A stretch of 64,000 nt of DNA from Streptomyces canus (lineage in GTDB: Bacteria > Actinomycetota > Actinomycetes > Streptomycetales > Streptomycetaceae). Location: contig NZ_JAUSWW010000001.1 of the NCBI RefSeq assembly GCF_030815415.1, forward strand, positions 9,114,001 through 9,178,000, in the 5' to 3' direction. The first letter of the stretch is position 1. Each line of letters begins with the position of its first letter. Positions 7,356-15,427 of the stretch are shown in pieces. The notes under the pieces are model-generated. The model ran no database searches, was not told the DNA's origin, and saw only the letters and a list, made by a program, of their open reading frames with translations. Position numbers and translations under genes: made by a program.

Positions 7356-7994
7356 TCACAGCCCCATCCGTCGCTTCGAGGCGGCCGGGCGGACGTCGGC
7401 GAGCGACTCCACGACCTGGTCCACCATTCCGTACTGCCTGGCCTGCTCGGCCGTGTACCAGCGGTCGCGGTCGCCGTCCCGGGCGATGGTCTCCGGCGTC
7501 TGGCCGGTGTTCTCGGCGAGCAGCCGTTCCATGGTCCGCTTGCTGTGGTCCAGGTTCTCCGCCTGGATCTCGATGTCGGCCGTGGTCCCGCCGATGCCCG
7601 CCGACCCCTGGTGCATCATGATCCGCGCGTTCGGCAGGGCGTACCGCTTGCCGGGCGTGCCGCCGCAGAGCAGGAACTGGCCCATGCTCGCCGCGAAACC
7701 CATGGCGAGTGTCGATACGTCGTTGGGGATGAGCCGCATCGTGTCGTAGATGGCGAGGCCCGCGTACACCGAGCCGCCCGGGCTGTTGATGTACAGGCTG
7801 ATGTCGGTGCGCGGGTCCTCCGCGGACAGGATCAGCAGCTGGGAGCAGACCCGGTTCGCGGAGACCTCGTCGACCTGGGTGCCGAGCAGGACGATCCGCT
7901 GTCCGAGCAGCTGGGCGGCCAGCTGGTCGTCGAAGCGGGAGGGCGCGGTGTCGCCCTCCTCCGCCCGTGGGGCGAGCGTGGTGAGTGGAGTCAT
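7356..7994 (-). CDS. clpP3: ClpP3 ATP-dependent Clp protease proteolytic subunit
   Basis: 212 aa from ATG 7994, chosen over the longer GTG (8033) because GAGGAGAACCG lies just upstream of this ATG. The catalytic triad is intact: Ser103 in GFAASMGQF, His128 in IMMHQGSAG, and Asp in GDRDRWYTAEQA. It forms the barrel chamber with an unfoldase such as ClpX or ClpC. First gene of the clpP3-clpP4 operon. Tandem PopR-type boxes lie about 75-105 bp upstream. Identity as ClpP3 comes from gene order and from the inactive-looking ClpP4 partner. Confidence 0.94.
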   Translation of the reverse strand: MTPLTTLAPRAEEGDTAPSRFDDQLAAQLLGQRIVLLGTQVDEVSANRVCSQLLILSAEDPRTDISLYINSPGGSVYAGLAIYDTMRLIPNDVSTLAMGFAASMGQFLLCGGTPGKRYALPNARIMMHQGSAGIGGTTADIEIQAENLDHSKRTMERLLAENTGQTPETIARDGDRDRWYTAEQARQYGMVDQVVESLADVRPAASKRRMGL

Positions 7995-8065
7995 CGGTTC
8001 TCCTCGTGGTGGCGGGGATGCCGTCGACTCCACTCTTGACCTCGGGCGACGCCCTTCAGCCCGTT

Positions 8066-8097
8066 CTCTGCCCGCGGCAGATTCGCCGAGGGCAGAG
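8066..8097. promoter_or_regulatory. Tandem PopR-type operator upstream of clpP3
   Basis: Two overlapping dyads with centres 15 bp apart: CTCTGCC-CGC-GGCAGAT (8066-8082) and ATTCGCC-GAG-GGCAGAG (8081-8097). They match the form TCTGCC-3N-GGCAGA, close to the tandem PopR recognition motif I recall from S. lividans (GTTCTGCC-3N-GGCA/TGAAGC). The outer arms also make a longer inverted repeat CTCTGCCC/GGGCAGAG, so a terminator role for the upstream epoxide hydrolase cannot be ruled out. Confidence 0.65.
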
Positions 8098-8117
8098 CGC
8101 CGCTCTCACCGCGGGTC

Positions 8118-9323
8118 TCAGCCCTTCTCGCGCAGCTGCCGGAAGAAGGCCCGTACGTCGTCCACCAGCAGGTCGGGCTCTTCCATCGCGGCGAAGTGAC
8201 CGCCCCGGTCGAGCTCGGTCCAGCGCACGATGTTCTCAGTGCGCTCGGCCTTGTGGCGCAGCGGGATCTGCGGGTCGCCGGGGAAGGAGGCCACCGCGGT
8301 CGGGGCGGTCGAAGGCTTGTGCGGGGCGGCGATCCGGTCGCCCTCGGCGTGGGCGCGCTCGTAGTAGACCCGGGCGGAGGAGCCCGCGGTGCCGGTCAGC
8401 CAGTACAGCATCACGTTGGTGAGCATCAGGCCCCGGTCGACGGCCTCCTCGGGCAACTCCTCGGAGTCCGTCCACTCCTGGAACTTCTCGACGATCCAGG
8501 CGAGCTGGCCGACCGGCGAGTCGGTGAGCGCGTACGAGAGGGTCTGCGGCCGGGTGGACTGGAGGTGGAAGTAGCCCACCCCGTCGCGGAACCACGCGTC
8601 CCACTTGCGCCACGAGAGCAGGGTCCGCTCCCGCTCCTCGGGGCTCAGTGCCTTCAGCTCCTCCTCGGTCGGTTCCGTGGCCGCCTGTGCGCCGGGCAGC
8701 AGATTGAGGTGGATGCCGATCACCCGGTCGGTGTGGACACGGCCCAGCTCGCGGGAGATGCCGGCGCCCCAGTCGCCGCCCTGGGCTGCGAACCGGTCGT
8801 AGCCGAGGCGGGTCATCAGCTCGGCCCACGCGTCGGCGATCCGGCGCGCCTCCCAGCCGGTCTCCCGGGTCGGCCCGGAGAACCCGAAGCCGGGAATGCT
8901 CGGCAGCACGAGGTGGAAGGCGTCGGCGGGATCGCCGCCGTGCGCGGCCGGATCCGTCAACGGGCCGACGACGTCGAGGAATTCGACGATCGACCCCGGC
9001 CAGCCATGGGTGATGATCAGCGGGGTGGCATCGGGCTCGGGGGAGCGGATGTGCGCGAAGTGCACATGGGCGCCGTCGATCTCGGTCGTGAACTGCGGCC
9101 ACTCGTTCAGCCGCGCCTCGGCCGCCCGCCAGTCGTACTCGTGCCGCCAGTACCGCACCAGCTCACGCAGATACCCCGCCGGCACGCCGTACGACCAGCC
9201 CACCCCGGGCAGCTCGTCGGGCCACCGGACCCGGTCGAGGCGGTCCTGGAGATCGTCGAGGTCGGCCTGCGGTATGTCGATGCGGAAGGGGTGAAGGCCG
9301 CTGTCGGCGGGCGAAGACGTCAT
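8118..9323 (-). CDS. Epoxide hydrolase (alpha/beta-hydrolase, EHN domain)
   Basis: 401 aa. N-terminal EHN domain (about residues 10-115, FRIDIPQADLDDLQDRLDRVRWPDE) followed by an alpha/beta-hydrolase core. The oxyanion motif is HGWPGS, the nucleophile Asp lies in QGGDWGAG, and the acid/base His in DRGGHFAAMEEPD near the C-terminus. It hydrolyses epoxides to diols in the cytosol; the natural substrate is unknown. Start ATG 9323 is where homology begins. The frame stays open upstream only because it runs through the MITE-like element starting at 9334. No strong ribosome site is visible, so the insertion may have altered its promoter or leader. Confidence 0.9.
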   Translation of the reverse strand: MTSSPADSGLHPFRIDIPQADLDDLQDRLDRVRWPDELPGVGWSYGVPAGYLRELVRYWRHEYDWRAAEARLNEWPQFTTEIDGAHVHFAHIRSPEPDATPLIITHGWPGSIVEFLDVVGPLTDPAAHGGDPADAFHLVLPSIPGFGFSGPTRETGWEARRIADAWAELMTRLGYDRFAAQGGDWGAGISRELGRVHTDRVIGIHLNLLPGAQAATEPTEEELKALSPEERERTLLSWRKWDAWFRDGVGYFHLQSTRPQTLSYALTDSPVGQLAWIVEKFQEWTDSEELPEEAVDRGLMLTNVMLYWLTGTAGSSARVYYERAHAEGDRIAAPHKPSTAPTAVASFPGDPQIPLRHKAERTENIVRWTELDRGGHFAAMEEPDLLVDDVRAFFRQLREKG

Positions 9324-9333
9324 GACCCGGATG

Positions 9334-9583
9334 CTAGTGCCGCGGCAGGCAACGTTTGCCCCGTCGCGACGCCCGGCACGCTCCCCCACTGCCTTGAGGG
9401 CGTGGGAGGGGCCCCCACTCGCCGCACCGGCCGAAAGCCCAAGTACGTCCAGTACGAGGGCTTCCGGCCGGCACGCCGAGAGCACGCTCCCCCACCCTCG
9501 AACCGCGCTTCGCACGGCTCGGGCGGGAGGGACCCCCACGACGCCGCTCCTTGACGGGCAAACGTTGCCTGCCGCGGCACTAG
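9334..9583. mobile_element. MITE-like element with about 31-bp terminal inverted repeats
   Basis: 250 bp. The left end, starting CTAGTGCCGCGGCAGGCAAC (9334-9365), is matched in inverse by the right end, finishing GCCTGCCGCGGCACTAG (9553-9583). The only difference is one extra C in the left arm. Both ends carry CTAG, which may be a target duplication or part of the repeat. The interior has secondary hairpins, for example CCGGCCGAAAGCCC (9427-9440) against GGGCTTCCGGCCGG (9459-9472). No transposase. Short frames inside are non-coding shadows. It separates the epoxide hydrolase from the VOC gene. The 110 bp to its right (9584-9693) hold only the VOC leader. Confidence 0.7.
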
Positions 9584-9693
9584 TTCCGAACGGTGTACCG
9601 GCCACCTGGATTAACCGGCCACGCGACCGATGAGTTTCGCGGCGAGGATCGGTCGACACAGGTGACATCGATCCGCACGCCCAGGAGGTACCC

Positions 9694-10176
9694 ATGGCAA
9701 CCGACGGTTTCACCACGTGTCTCTGGTTCGACGGCCAGGCCGAGGAAGCCGCCCACTTCTACGTCTCGGTCTTCAAGAACTCCAGTGTCGGCAAGGTCGC
9801 GCGCTACCCCGAGGGGGCGATGCAGCCAGCCGGCAGCGTCATGACCGTCGAGTTCACGGCCAACGGCCACACATTCCTCGCACTCAACGGCGGCCCTCAG
9901 TTCAAGTTCACCGAGGCGACCTCCTTCATGATCTTCTGCGAGAACCAGGAGGAGATCGACCGCTACTGGACCAAGCTCCTCGAAGGCGGTGGCGAGCCCG
10001 GCCCCTGTGGCTGGCTCAAGGACCAGTACGGACTGTCCTGGCAGGTCGTCCCCGACACGCTGGACGCCATGGTCACCGACCCGGACCCGGCGAAGGCGGC
10101 CCGCGTGACCGCGGCGTTCATGGCGATGGGCAAGTTCGACATCGCGGCCCTGGAGAGGGCCTACGCGGGCGAGTGA
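9694..10176 (+). CDS. VOC family protein (PhnB-like)
   Basis: 160 aa, two beta-alpha-beta-beta-beta modules of the vicinal oxygen chelate fold in the PhnB/3-demethylubiquinone methyltransferase-like class. Diagnostic stretches are TCLWFDGQAEEAAHFYVSVF at the N-terminus, LALNGGPQFKFTEATSFMI in the middle, and DQYGLSWQVVP late. Members bind small molecules or metals; no specific substrate is deducible. An excellent AGGAGGTA ribosome site precedes ATG 9694. Only 3 bp separate its stop from the convergent SGNH lipoprotein gene. Confidence 0.88.
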   Translation: MATDGFTTCLWFDGQAEEAAHFYVSVFKNSSVGKVARYPEGAMQPAGSVMTVEFTANGHTFLALNGGPQFKFTEATSFMIFCENQEEIDRYWTKLLEGGGEPGPCGWLKDQYGLSWQVVPDTLDAMVTDPDPAKAARVTAAFMAMGKFDIAALERAYAGE

Positions 10177-10179
10177 GGG

Positions 10180-11085
10180 TCAGCCGACGGGCGTCCCGCC
10201 GATCACCCGGGCGATCTCCCGGGCGATCCGCAGAATGCCGGGGGAGCGGACCGGGCAGGGCTTCGGTGTGGACGTGGTGGGCGCCAGACAGAAGTGCAGA
10301 TAGTCCTTGTCGAGGTGCAGGGCGGTCCGGTCCCGGCCCGGCTGGGTGCAGTACGCGGAGTGCTCGCGCTCGTAGGCGGTGCACGGCAGGTACTGGACCC
10401 AGGTGTAGCGGGCCCCGGCCGCACTCACCTTGGCTCCCGCGTCGGCGACGAGGTCGCCCGAGGCGGCGGCCTGCCGCGCGTAGAGCTCGTTCACGCGCCG
10501 GACCCGGTCGGGGGTGATCGGGTCCGGGCCCTGCGCCACCCACACGATCCGTGGCCGATGGGTGCCGCCCGCCGCCGCGATCTGCTCGGTCAGCCGGGCC
10601 ATGTCGGCCCGGTACCGCTTGAAGTACGTCGTCGGCGCCTCGGCGTGGGTGATGCCGTCCATGCACCACGTGTAGCCCCACGCGTTGCCCCAGAACTGGA
10701 GCACCACGAAGTCCGGCCGCAGCGAGCGCACCAGGGCGGCCGCCTTGTCCCGGTCCGGTACGAGGGACTTGGCGCCGGTGCCCTCCAGGTAGTCGCAGAC
10801 CGTCGTCCCGGAGTACGGCTTGCCCGTGTATTCGGCACGCAGGTCCCGGCGGAGCTCCTGCCCGACCACCTTCTGGGCCTCCATCGCCAGCGAGTCCCCG
10901 AGATAGAGCACCACCGGAGCCTTCGCCGGGGCAGCGGGACTACCGGCGGCCTGCTGTTGCGTCGTGCCGGCCGGCTTCGGCGGCGCGACGGACGACGGGG
11001 CCGCCTCGGGCCCGGACGCCGGGTCCGAGCACGCTCCGAGCAGCACTCCGGCCAGCAGCATCCCCACGATCCACGGCTTCCGCAT
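10180..11085 (-). CDS. SGNH/GDSL hydrolase lipoprotein
   Basis: 301 aa. N-terminal lipoprotein signal with lipobox LLGAC (Cys about residue 19), then a Pro/Ala/Ser linker and an SGNH hydrolase domain: GDSLAMEAQKV (block I, about 64), the QFWGNAWG region (block III type) and the C-terminal DYLHFC (DxxH) giving the catalytic Asp/His. Expected outside the cell, anchored in the membrane, where it may deacylate an envelope or extracellular glycan (inference). Several Cys (CDYL, CMDG, CTAY, CTQP, HFC, PCP) suggest disulfides. GGGAG ribosome site 8 nt before ATG 11085. It lies 80 bp downstream of the hybrid kinase. Confidence 0.85.
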   Translation of the reverse strand: MRKPWIVGMLLAGVLLGACSDPASGPEAAPSSVAPPKPAGTTQQQAAGSPAAPAKAPVVLYLGDSLAMEAQKVVGQELRRDLRAEYTGKPYSGTTVCDYLEGTGAKSLVPDRDKAAALVRSLRPDFVVLQFWGNAWGYTWCMDGITHAEAPTTYFKRYRADMARLTEQIAAAGGTHRPRIVWVAQGPDPITPDRVRRVNELYARQAAASGDLVADAGAKVSAAGARYTWVQYLPCTAYEREHSAYCTQPGRDRTALHLDKDYLHFCLAPTTSTPKPCPVRSPGILRIAREIARVIGGTPVG

Positions 11086-11165
11086 GCAGCAACTCCCGCC
11101 CCGGGCACCGAAAAACGGCTCCCCAGGCAAGCACAGCGGGGCACAGGGCGGAAGACGTGTGCCGG

Positions 11166-12365
11166 TCATGGCGCGTCGAAACGCTCCAGGAGGTCGATGA
11201 GGTCGTTCAACGGCAACGGCTTGGCCAGATGCGCGTCGAAACCCGCTGCCCGGGATCTGGTGCGGTCGCTGCCCTGGCTGAAACCGGAGACCGCGATCAG
11301 CCGCAACTGCTCGCCGTGCGGCCGGGTCCTGATCGTGCGGGCGACCGTGTAGCCGTCGATGTCGGGCAGACCGAGGTCGCAGAGCACGACGTCGAAGGGG
11401 CAGTCCTCGGGGGCGGTGAGCGCGTCGGTGCCCGTGTGCACCGCCGTCACGTGGTGGCCCTGCCGCTGGAGCAGGGTGCGGTAGGTGAGGGCGAGATCCG
11501 CGTTGTCCTCCACGATCAGGACGGACAGCTGCCGCCTGGCCGGACGGACCACCACCGCTCGGGCCGGTTCGGGCGCGCCGGAGTCGGCGATCGGCAGCGT
11601 CACGGTGAACTCGGCGCCCCGTCCCGGTCCTTCGCTGTGCGCGGAGACGCGGCCCCCGTGCAGCTCCACCACGGTGCGGGCGACCGCGAGGCCCAGCCCC
11701 AGCCCCTCCGGTGTGTCGGGCCCGGCAGGGGCCGCGCGCATGAACACCCCGAACAGGTCCTCGGCCTGACCGGGCCGAAAACCGATCCCGTCGTCCCGCA
11801 CGGTGAGCCGGGCCCGGTCGCCCTCGATACCCAGGGCGACCTCGGTGTGCCCGCCCGGTGAGGTGTACTTGAGCGCGTTCGACAGCAGGTTGGTCAGCAC
11901 CTGCGCCAGCCGCAGCCGGTCGCCGTCCACGATCACCGGCTCGCCCGGCACACCGACGTCGAGCGTGCGTCCCTCGTGCCCGAACAGATGGCGGATGTCG
12001 GCACACGCGCCCTCGACGACGGACCGGACGTCGACCCGCTCCCGCACCAGCTCCAGCCGCCCCGTCACCGCTCGCGTGCCGTCCAGCAGGTCGTTGCTCA
12101 TCCGCACCAGCGTGCCCAGCTGCCGTTCCAGCACGGACAGCGCCGGATGGCCCTCGGGCATGTCGCATGCCAGCAGCTCGGTGGCCGCGGTGGCCGCCGC
12201 GAGCGGGTTGCGCAGCTCGTGCGAGAGCGTCGCGATGAACCGGTCCTTGGCCTCCTGCTCCTCCCGCGACCGCCGCCCCGCCGCGTCCAGTTCGGCGTTG
12301 GCGCGCTGGAGCTGCTCGTTGACCTCGCGGATCTCCCGGGCCCGGACGAACAGGTCGATCTCCAT
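11166..12365 (-). CDS. Hybrid sensor kinase: HisKA-HATPase-REC, cytosolic
   Basis: 399 aa from ATG 12365. Order: N-terminal coiled coil (residues 8-40), HisKA with phosphoacceptor His49 (ATLSHELRNPLAAA), HATPase_c (N-box LTNLLSNALKYTSPGG, G1 DDGIGF, G2 GLGLGLAVAR), then a C-terminal receiver domain (VLIVEDNADLALTYRTLL, phosphoacceptor Asp in VVLCDLGLPDIDG, Lys in HLAKPL). No transmembrane segment or PAS domain is visible, so it senses through the coiled coil or partners. The REC output suggests a phosphorelay. It is divergent from a STAS-domain gene; a long inverted repeat lies between them. The frame stays open upstream but lacks homology. Confidence 0.88.
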   Translation of the reverse strand: MEIDLFVRAREIREVNEQLQRANAELDAAGRRSREEQEAKDRFIATLSHELRNPLAAATAATELLACDMPEGHPALSVLERQLGTLVRMSNDLLDGTRAVTGRLELVRERVDVRSVVEGACADIRHLFGHEGRTLDVGVPGEPVIVDGDRLRLAQVLTNLLSNALKYTSPGGHTEVALGIEGDRARLTVRDDGIGFRPGQAEDLFGVFMRAAPAGPDTPEGLGLGLAVARTVVELHGGRVSAHSEGPGRGAEFTVTLPIADSGAPEPARAVVVRPARRQLSVLIVEDNADLALTYRTLLQRQGHHVTAVHTGTDALTAPEDCPFDVVLCDLGLPDIDGYTVARTIRTRPHGEQLRLIAVSGFSQGSDRTRSRAAGFDAHLAKPLPLNDLIDLLERFDAP

Positions 12366-12433
12366 GCCCTCCGCGTTGATGCCCTGACCATGTGGTGAAG
12401 GGAGAACAGTGCATGCACACGGTTCAAGGGGGA

Positions 12434-12496
12434 GTTCCGGCGCGGGTGCCTGCGGTGCGGGGATGACGAAGTCACCGCACGCGCCCGTGCCGGAAC
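12434..12496. repeat. Long imperfect inverted repeat in a divergent control region
   Basis: Arms 12434-12457 and 12473-12496 (24 nt each, 21 matching) begin and end with GTTCCGGC/GCCGGAAC and enclose a 15-nt loop. They lie between the hybrid kinase (minus) and the STAS gene (plus, start 12528). It could form a stable RNA stem in the STAS leader or act as an operator. Confidence 0.55.
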
Positions 12497-12527
12497 GCGC
12501 GGCAGGTACGGAACGGGGACGGACGGC

Positions 12528-12983
12528 TTGCACGACACCATTCTGGAACCCGTCGGCGCGGCCTCCTGGCCCCCGGCCGGCGAGCACGCGCTGCTGCGTA
12601 CGGAGACCGGACTGCTGGTCGCCGAACTGCACGGCGACATCGACCTGGCCACCGCCGCCCACCTGAGCCTCTGGTTCGACCCCCTGGCGGCGGTGGCCGC
12701 CCAGGGCTACGTCGTCGACCTGCGCCCGGTCTCCTTCATCGACTCCGCCGGCCTCAACGTGGTGCTGCGCCTGCGGCGCCGCGTCACCGGGACGGGGAGC
12801 GGGTTCGCCCTTGTGTGTGACACCGCTCAGCTGCGGTTGCTGCGCGCGAACGGCACAGCGGACGTGCTGAATCCTTCCGCCACCCTGGCCGAGGCGGTGT
12901 CCGGGCTCCTCCCTCTCCGTGACGGCCCCCTCCCCGCACGAAACGGACCGAACCGTTCGGCGCGCGGCCCGGCGGCGGGGTGA
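12528..12983 (+). CDS. STAS-domain anti-sigma factor antagonist
   Basis: 151 aa. STAS domain about residues 25-125 with the phosphorylation site motif FIDSAGLNVV (Ser73), plus GDIDLATA earlier. Such proteins bind RsbW-type anti-sigma factors and free the sigma factor when the Ser is unphosphorylated. It may belong to the same regulatory web as the RsbW-like protein at 4.6 kb (inference). Likely TTG start at 12528 after a GGGGAC sequence; the start is not certain. The C-terminal 30 residues are low complexity. Confidence 0.82.
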   Translation: MHDTILEPVGAASWPPAGEHALLRTETGLLVAELHGDIDLATAAHLSLWFDPLAAVAAQGYVVDLRPVSFIDSAGLNVVLRLRRRVTGTGSGFALVCDTAQLRLLRANGTADVLNPSATLAEAVSGLLPLRDGPLPARNGPNRSARGPAAG

Positions 12984-13031
12984 CTAGCGTGAGAAACCGG
13001 ACGGACCACCGAACCGGAGAGGGCCGCAGTC

Positions 13032-13826
13032 ATGGCCGTACAACCTGAGGGAACCCCCTGTTGGGCCGATGCGATGTTCAGTGACGTCGAGGGAGCCAAG
13101 AGCTTCTACGGTGACGTCCTGGGCTGGACCTTCGGCGAGGCGTCGTCGGAGTACGGCAACTACACCCAGGCCTACGCGGACGGCAAGGCCGTCGCCGCAG
13201 TCGTCCCGCCCATGCCGGGCCAGGAGGGCCAGTCGCAGTGGTGCCTGTACCTCGCGAGCCCGGACGCCGCGGCCACCGCCGGCAAGATCCGTGACAACGG
13301 CGGCGACGTACTGATGGAGCCCATGGCGGTCGGCGACTTCGGCACCATGTGCCTGGCCCGCGACCCGAGCGGCGCCGTCTTCGGCGTCTGGCAGGCCGGA
13401 CAGCACGAGGGCTTCGAGGCGATCGGCGAGCCGGGGGCGTACGCCTGGGCGGAGGTCTTCACCCGGGAGCCCGCGAAGACGGACGACTTCCTCACGGCCG
13501 TCTTCCCGTACCGCGCGAAGCGGATGGAGGACGATGCGGTCGACTTCCGGATCTTCGACATCGGCGAGAACACCGTTCTCGGCCGGATGAGGATGACGGA
13601 CGACTTCCCGCCCGAGGTCCCGTCGTACGTCAACGTCTACTTCGCCGTGTCCGACTGCGACGACGCCGTCGCCAAGGCCACCAAGCTCGGTGGCGTCCTG
13701 CGCTTCGGGCCGATGTCCAGCCCCTTCGGCCGGTTCGCCGCGCTGAGCGACCCGCAGGGCGCGAGCTTCTCGGTGATCGACCTGAGCACGACCGAGGGCG
13801 AGATGCCGAAGATCTCGGAGGTCTGA
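13032..13826 (+). CDS. VOC family protein with two glyoxalase-like domains
   Basis: 264 aa, two tandem VOC units: residues about 10-120 (PCWADAMFSDVEGAKSFYGDVLGWTF to DPSGAVFGVWQ) and about 135-255 (AYAWAEVFTREPAKTDDFLTAVFPY to DPQGASFSVID). This is the form of the hydroxylase/glyoxalase-like proteins common in Streptomyces; some confer drug binding. Substrate unknown. A GAGAGGG ribosome site precedes ATG 13032. Confidence 0.88.
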   Translation: MAVQPEGTPCWADAMFSDVEGAKSFYGDVLGWTFGEASSEYGNYTQAYADGKAVAAVVPPMPGQEGQSQWCLYLASPDAAATAGKIRDNGGDVLMEPMAVGDFGTMCLARDPSGAVFGVWQAGQHEGFEAIGEPGAYAWAEVFTREPAKTDDFLTAVFPYRAKRMEDDAVDFRIFDIGENTVLGRMRMTDDFPPEVPSYVNVYFAVSDCDDAVAKATKLGGVLRFGPMSSPFGRFAALSDPQGASFSVIDLSTTEGEMPKISEV

Positions 13827-13872
13827 GGACCGGTGGCCGGGCGCCCCGCCCCTCCGTGGCATGATCGGGCCC

Positions 13873-14571
13873 ATGCGTGAACGTGTGGTGGCCGCTTGCG
13901 ACGGCGCTTCGAAGGGAAACCCCGGACCGGCCGGCTGGGCCTGGGTCGTCGCGGACGACACGGAGACCCCGGCCCGCTGGGAGGCGGGACCGCTCGGCAA
14001 GGCCACCAACAACGTCGCGGAACTGACCGCGCTGGAACGCCTGTTGACGGCGGTCGAGCCGGACGTGCCGCTGGAGATCCGGATGGACTCCCAGTACGCC
14101 ATGAAGGCCGTCACCACCTGGCTGCCCGGCTGGAAGCGCAACGGCTGGAAGACGGCAGCCGGCAAGCCGGTCGCCAACCAGGACCTGGTCGTCCGTATCG
14201 ACGAACTGCTCGACGGCCGCAAGGTCGACTTCCGCTATGTCCCCGCCCACCAGGTCGACGGCGACCGCCTCAACGACTTCGCGGACCGCGCCGCCAGTCA
14301 GGCCGCCGTGGTCCAGGAGCCCGCGGGCACCGACCTCGGCTCGCCCGAGCCGCCGCCCTCGCCCGACACCCCGAAGGCCTCCCGCCCCGCCAAGGCCAAG
14401 TCGCCCCGGCGGAACGGCGGTTCGGCCTCCTCGGCGTCCTCGGGGTCTCGCACTATCAAGGCCAAGTTCCCCGGCCGCTGTCTGTGCGGCCGCCCCTACG
14501 CGGCCGGCGCGGACATCGCGAAGAACGCGCAGGGCTGGGGCCACCCGGAGTGCCGTACGGCGGACGCCTGA
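13873..14571 (+). CDS. Ribonuclease HI with C-terminal Cys/His extension
   Basis: 232 aa from ATG 13873. RNase H domain about residues 3-145 with the carboxylate set Asp10 (CDGASKGNPGPAGW), Glu50, Asp72 (MDSQYA) and Asp135 (LNDFADRAA). It cleaves RNA in RNA-DNA hybrids. After a Pro/Ala/Ser linker (150-200) comes a short motif FPGRCLCGRPY...GHPEC that could bind one zinc ion through CxC plus His/Cys and may help nucleic-acid binding. An in-frame ATG 12 bp upstream is an alternative start. The stop directly abuts the stop of the convergent tyrosinase gene (0 bp gap). Confidence 0.9.
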   Translation: MRERVVAACDGASKGNPGPAGWAWVVADDTETPARWEAGPLGKATNNVAELTALERLLTAVEPDVPLEIRMDSQYAMKAVTTWLPGWKRNGWKTAAGKPVANQDLVVRIDELLDGRKVDFRYVPAHQVDGDRLNDFADRAASQAAVVQEPAGTDLGSPEPPPSPDTPKASRPAKAKSPRRNGGSASSASSGSRTIKAKFPGRCLCGRPYAAGADIAKNAQGWGHPECRTADA

Positions 14572-15396
14572 TCAGTCCGTGTCGAACGTGTAGTGCGCCC
14601 GGTGGTCCAGCAGATCCGCCGGGCGTACGTCGTTCCACGGCTTCATCGTCTCGTCCAGGTCGACCACGTCCCGCGTCCCGGCGGCGGGCAGATACCCCGA
14701 GTCCGGGTGCCTGCGCTGCCACTCGGCCCACAGCTTGTCGACATAGGCGTGGTGCAGCCAGAACACCGGGTCGTTGGGGGAGACCCCGGTCGCCATCTGA
14801 CCGCCGACCCAGACATGGACCCGGTTGTGCAGATTGACCCCGCGCCACCCTTCCAGGTGGTTGCGGAAGCCGTCCGAGGCGCTGTTCCAGGGAGCCATGT
14901 CGTACGTCGGCATGGCCAGCACGGAGTCGACCTCCGCCCGTGTCGGCAGTTCGCGCACGGATCCGCCGAGCGAGCGGCGCAGGAACGTACGGGCGTCCAC
15001 CCGCACGGATATGGGCCAGTTGCCGGCCGACGCGGCGAACGGCCCGTCCGTCACCTGGCCGTCCCGGCTGCGGCCGGTGCCGCCGAGGAAGTCCGGCGCC
15101 CACAGCGAGGCGCGCGGGGAGCGGTCGGCGGACCAGTCCCAGTACGGGAGCGCCACCGACGCGTCCACCGACTGCAGGGCCCGCTCGAACTCGAGGAGAT
15201 ATCTGCGGTGCCAGGGCAGGAACGACGGTGAACGGTGGCCCGTACGCTCGCTGTTGTCGGTGTCGGACATGATGAAGGCGTTGTGCGTGGTGACGAAGGC
15301 GTCGTAGCGGCCGCTGCGCTTCAGCTCCAGGACGGCGGCGACGAAGCGTCGCTTCTCGTCGGCGCTCAGGTTCGCCTGGTTCTTGCGGACGGTCAT
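14572..15396 (-). CDS. melC2: Tyrosinase MelC2 (melanin formation)
   Basis: 274 aa, full-length bacterial type-3 copper tyrosinase oxidising tyrosine/DOPA to dopaquinone. Copper ligands fall exactly where expected: CuA His38 (THN), His54 (GHRS), His63 (WHRR); CuB His190 and His194 (NLHNRVHVW), His216 (WLHHAY). The N-terminus MTVRKNQ is the processed-type start with no signal peptide: export occurs in complex with MelC1 through the Tat system. GGAG ribosome site before ATG 15396. It follows melC1 by 31 bp in one operon. Confidence 0.97.
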   Translation of the reverse strand: MTVRKNQANLSADEKRRFVAAVLELKRSGRYDAFVTTHNAFIMSDTDNSERTGHRSPSFLPWHRRYLLEFERALQSVDASVALPYWDWSADRSPRASLWAPDFLGGTGRSRDGQVTDGPFAASAGNWPISVRVDARTFLRRSLGGSVRELPTRAEVDSVLAMPTYDMAPWNSASDGFRNHLEGWRGVNLHNRVHVWVGGQMATGVSPNDPVFWLHHAYVDKLWAEWQRRHPDSGYLPAAGTRDVVDLDETMKPWNDVRPADLLDHRAHYTFDTD

Positions 15397-15427
15397 GTGC
15401 GGTACTCCAAGGTGCGGGCGGGGCAGG

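Noticed and set aside
9320..9633. Small frames coding peptides such as GRKPSYWTYLGFRP
   Set aside because: They lie inside the MITE-like repeat, occur on both strands and have no ribosome site.
12948..12960. CCGAAC-C-GTTCGG palindrome before the VOC gene at 13032
   Set aside because: It lies inside the STAS coding sequence, and no promoter of normal spacing is seen next to it.
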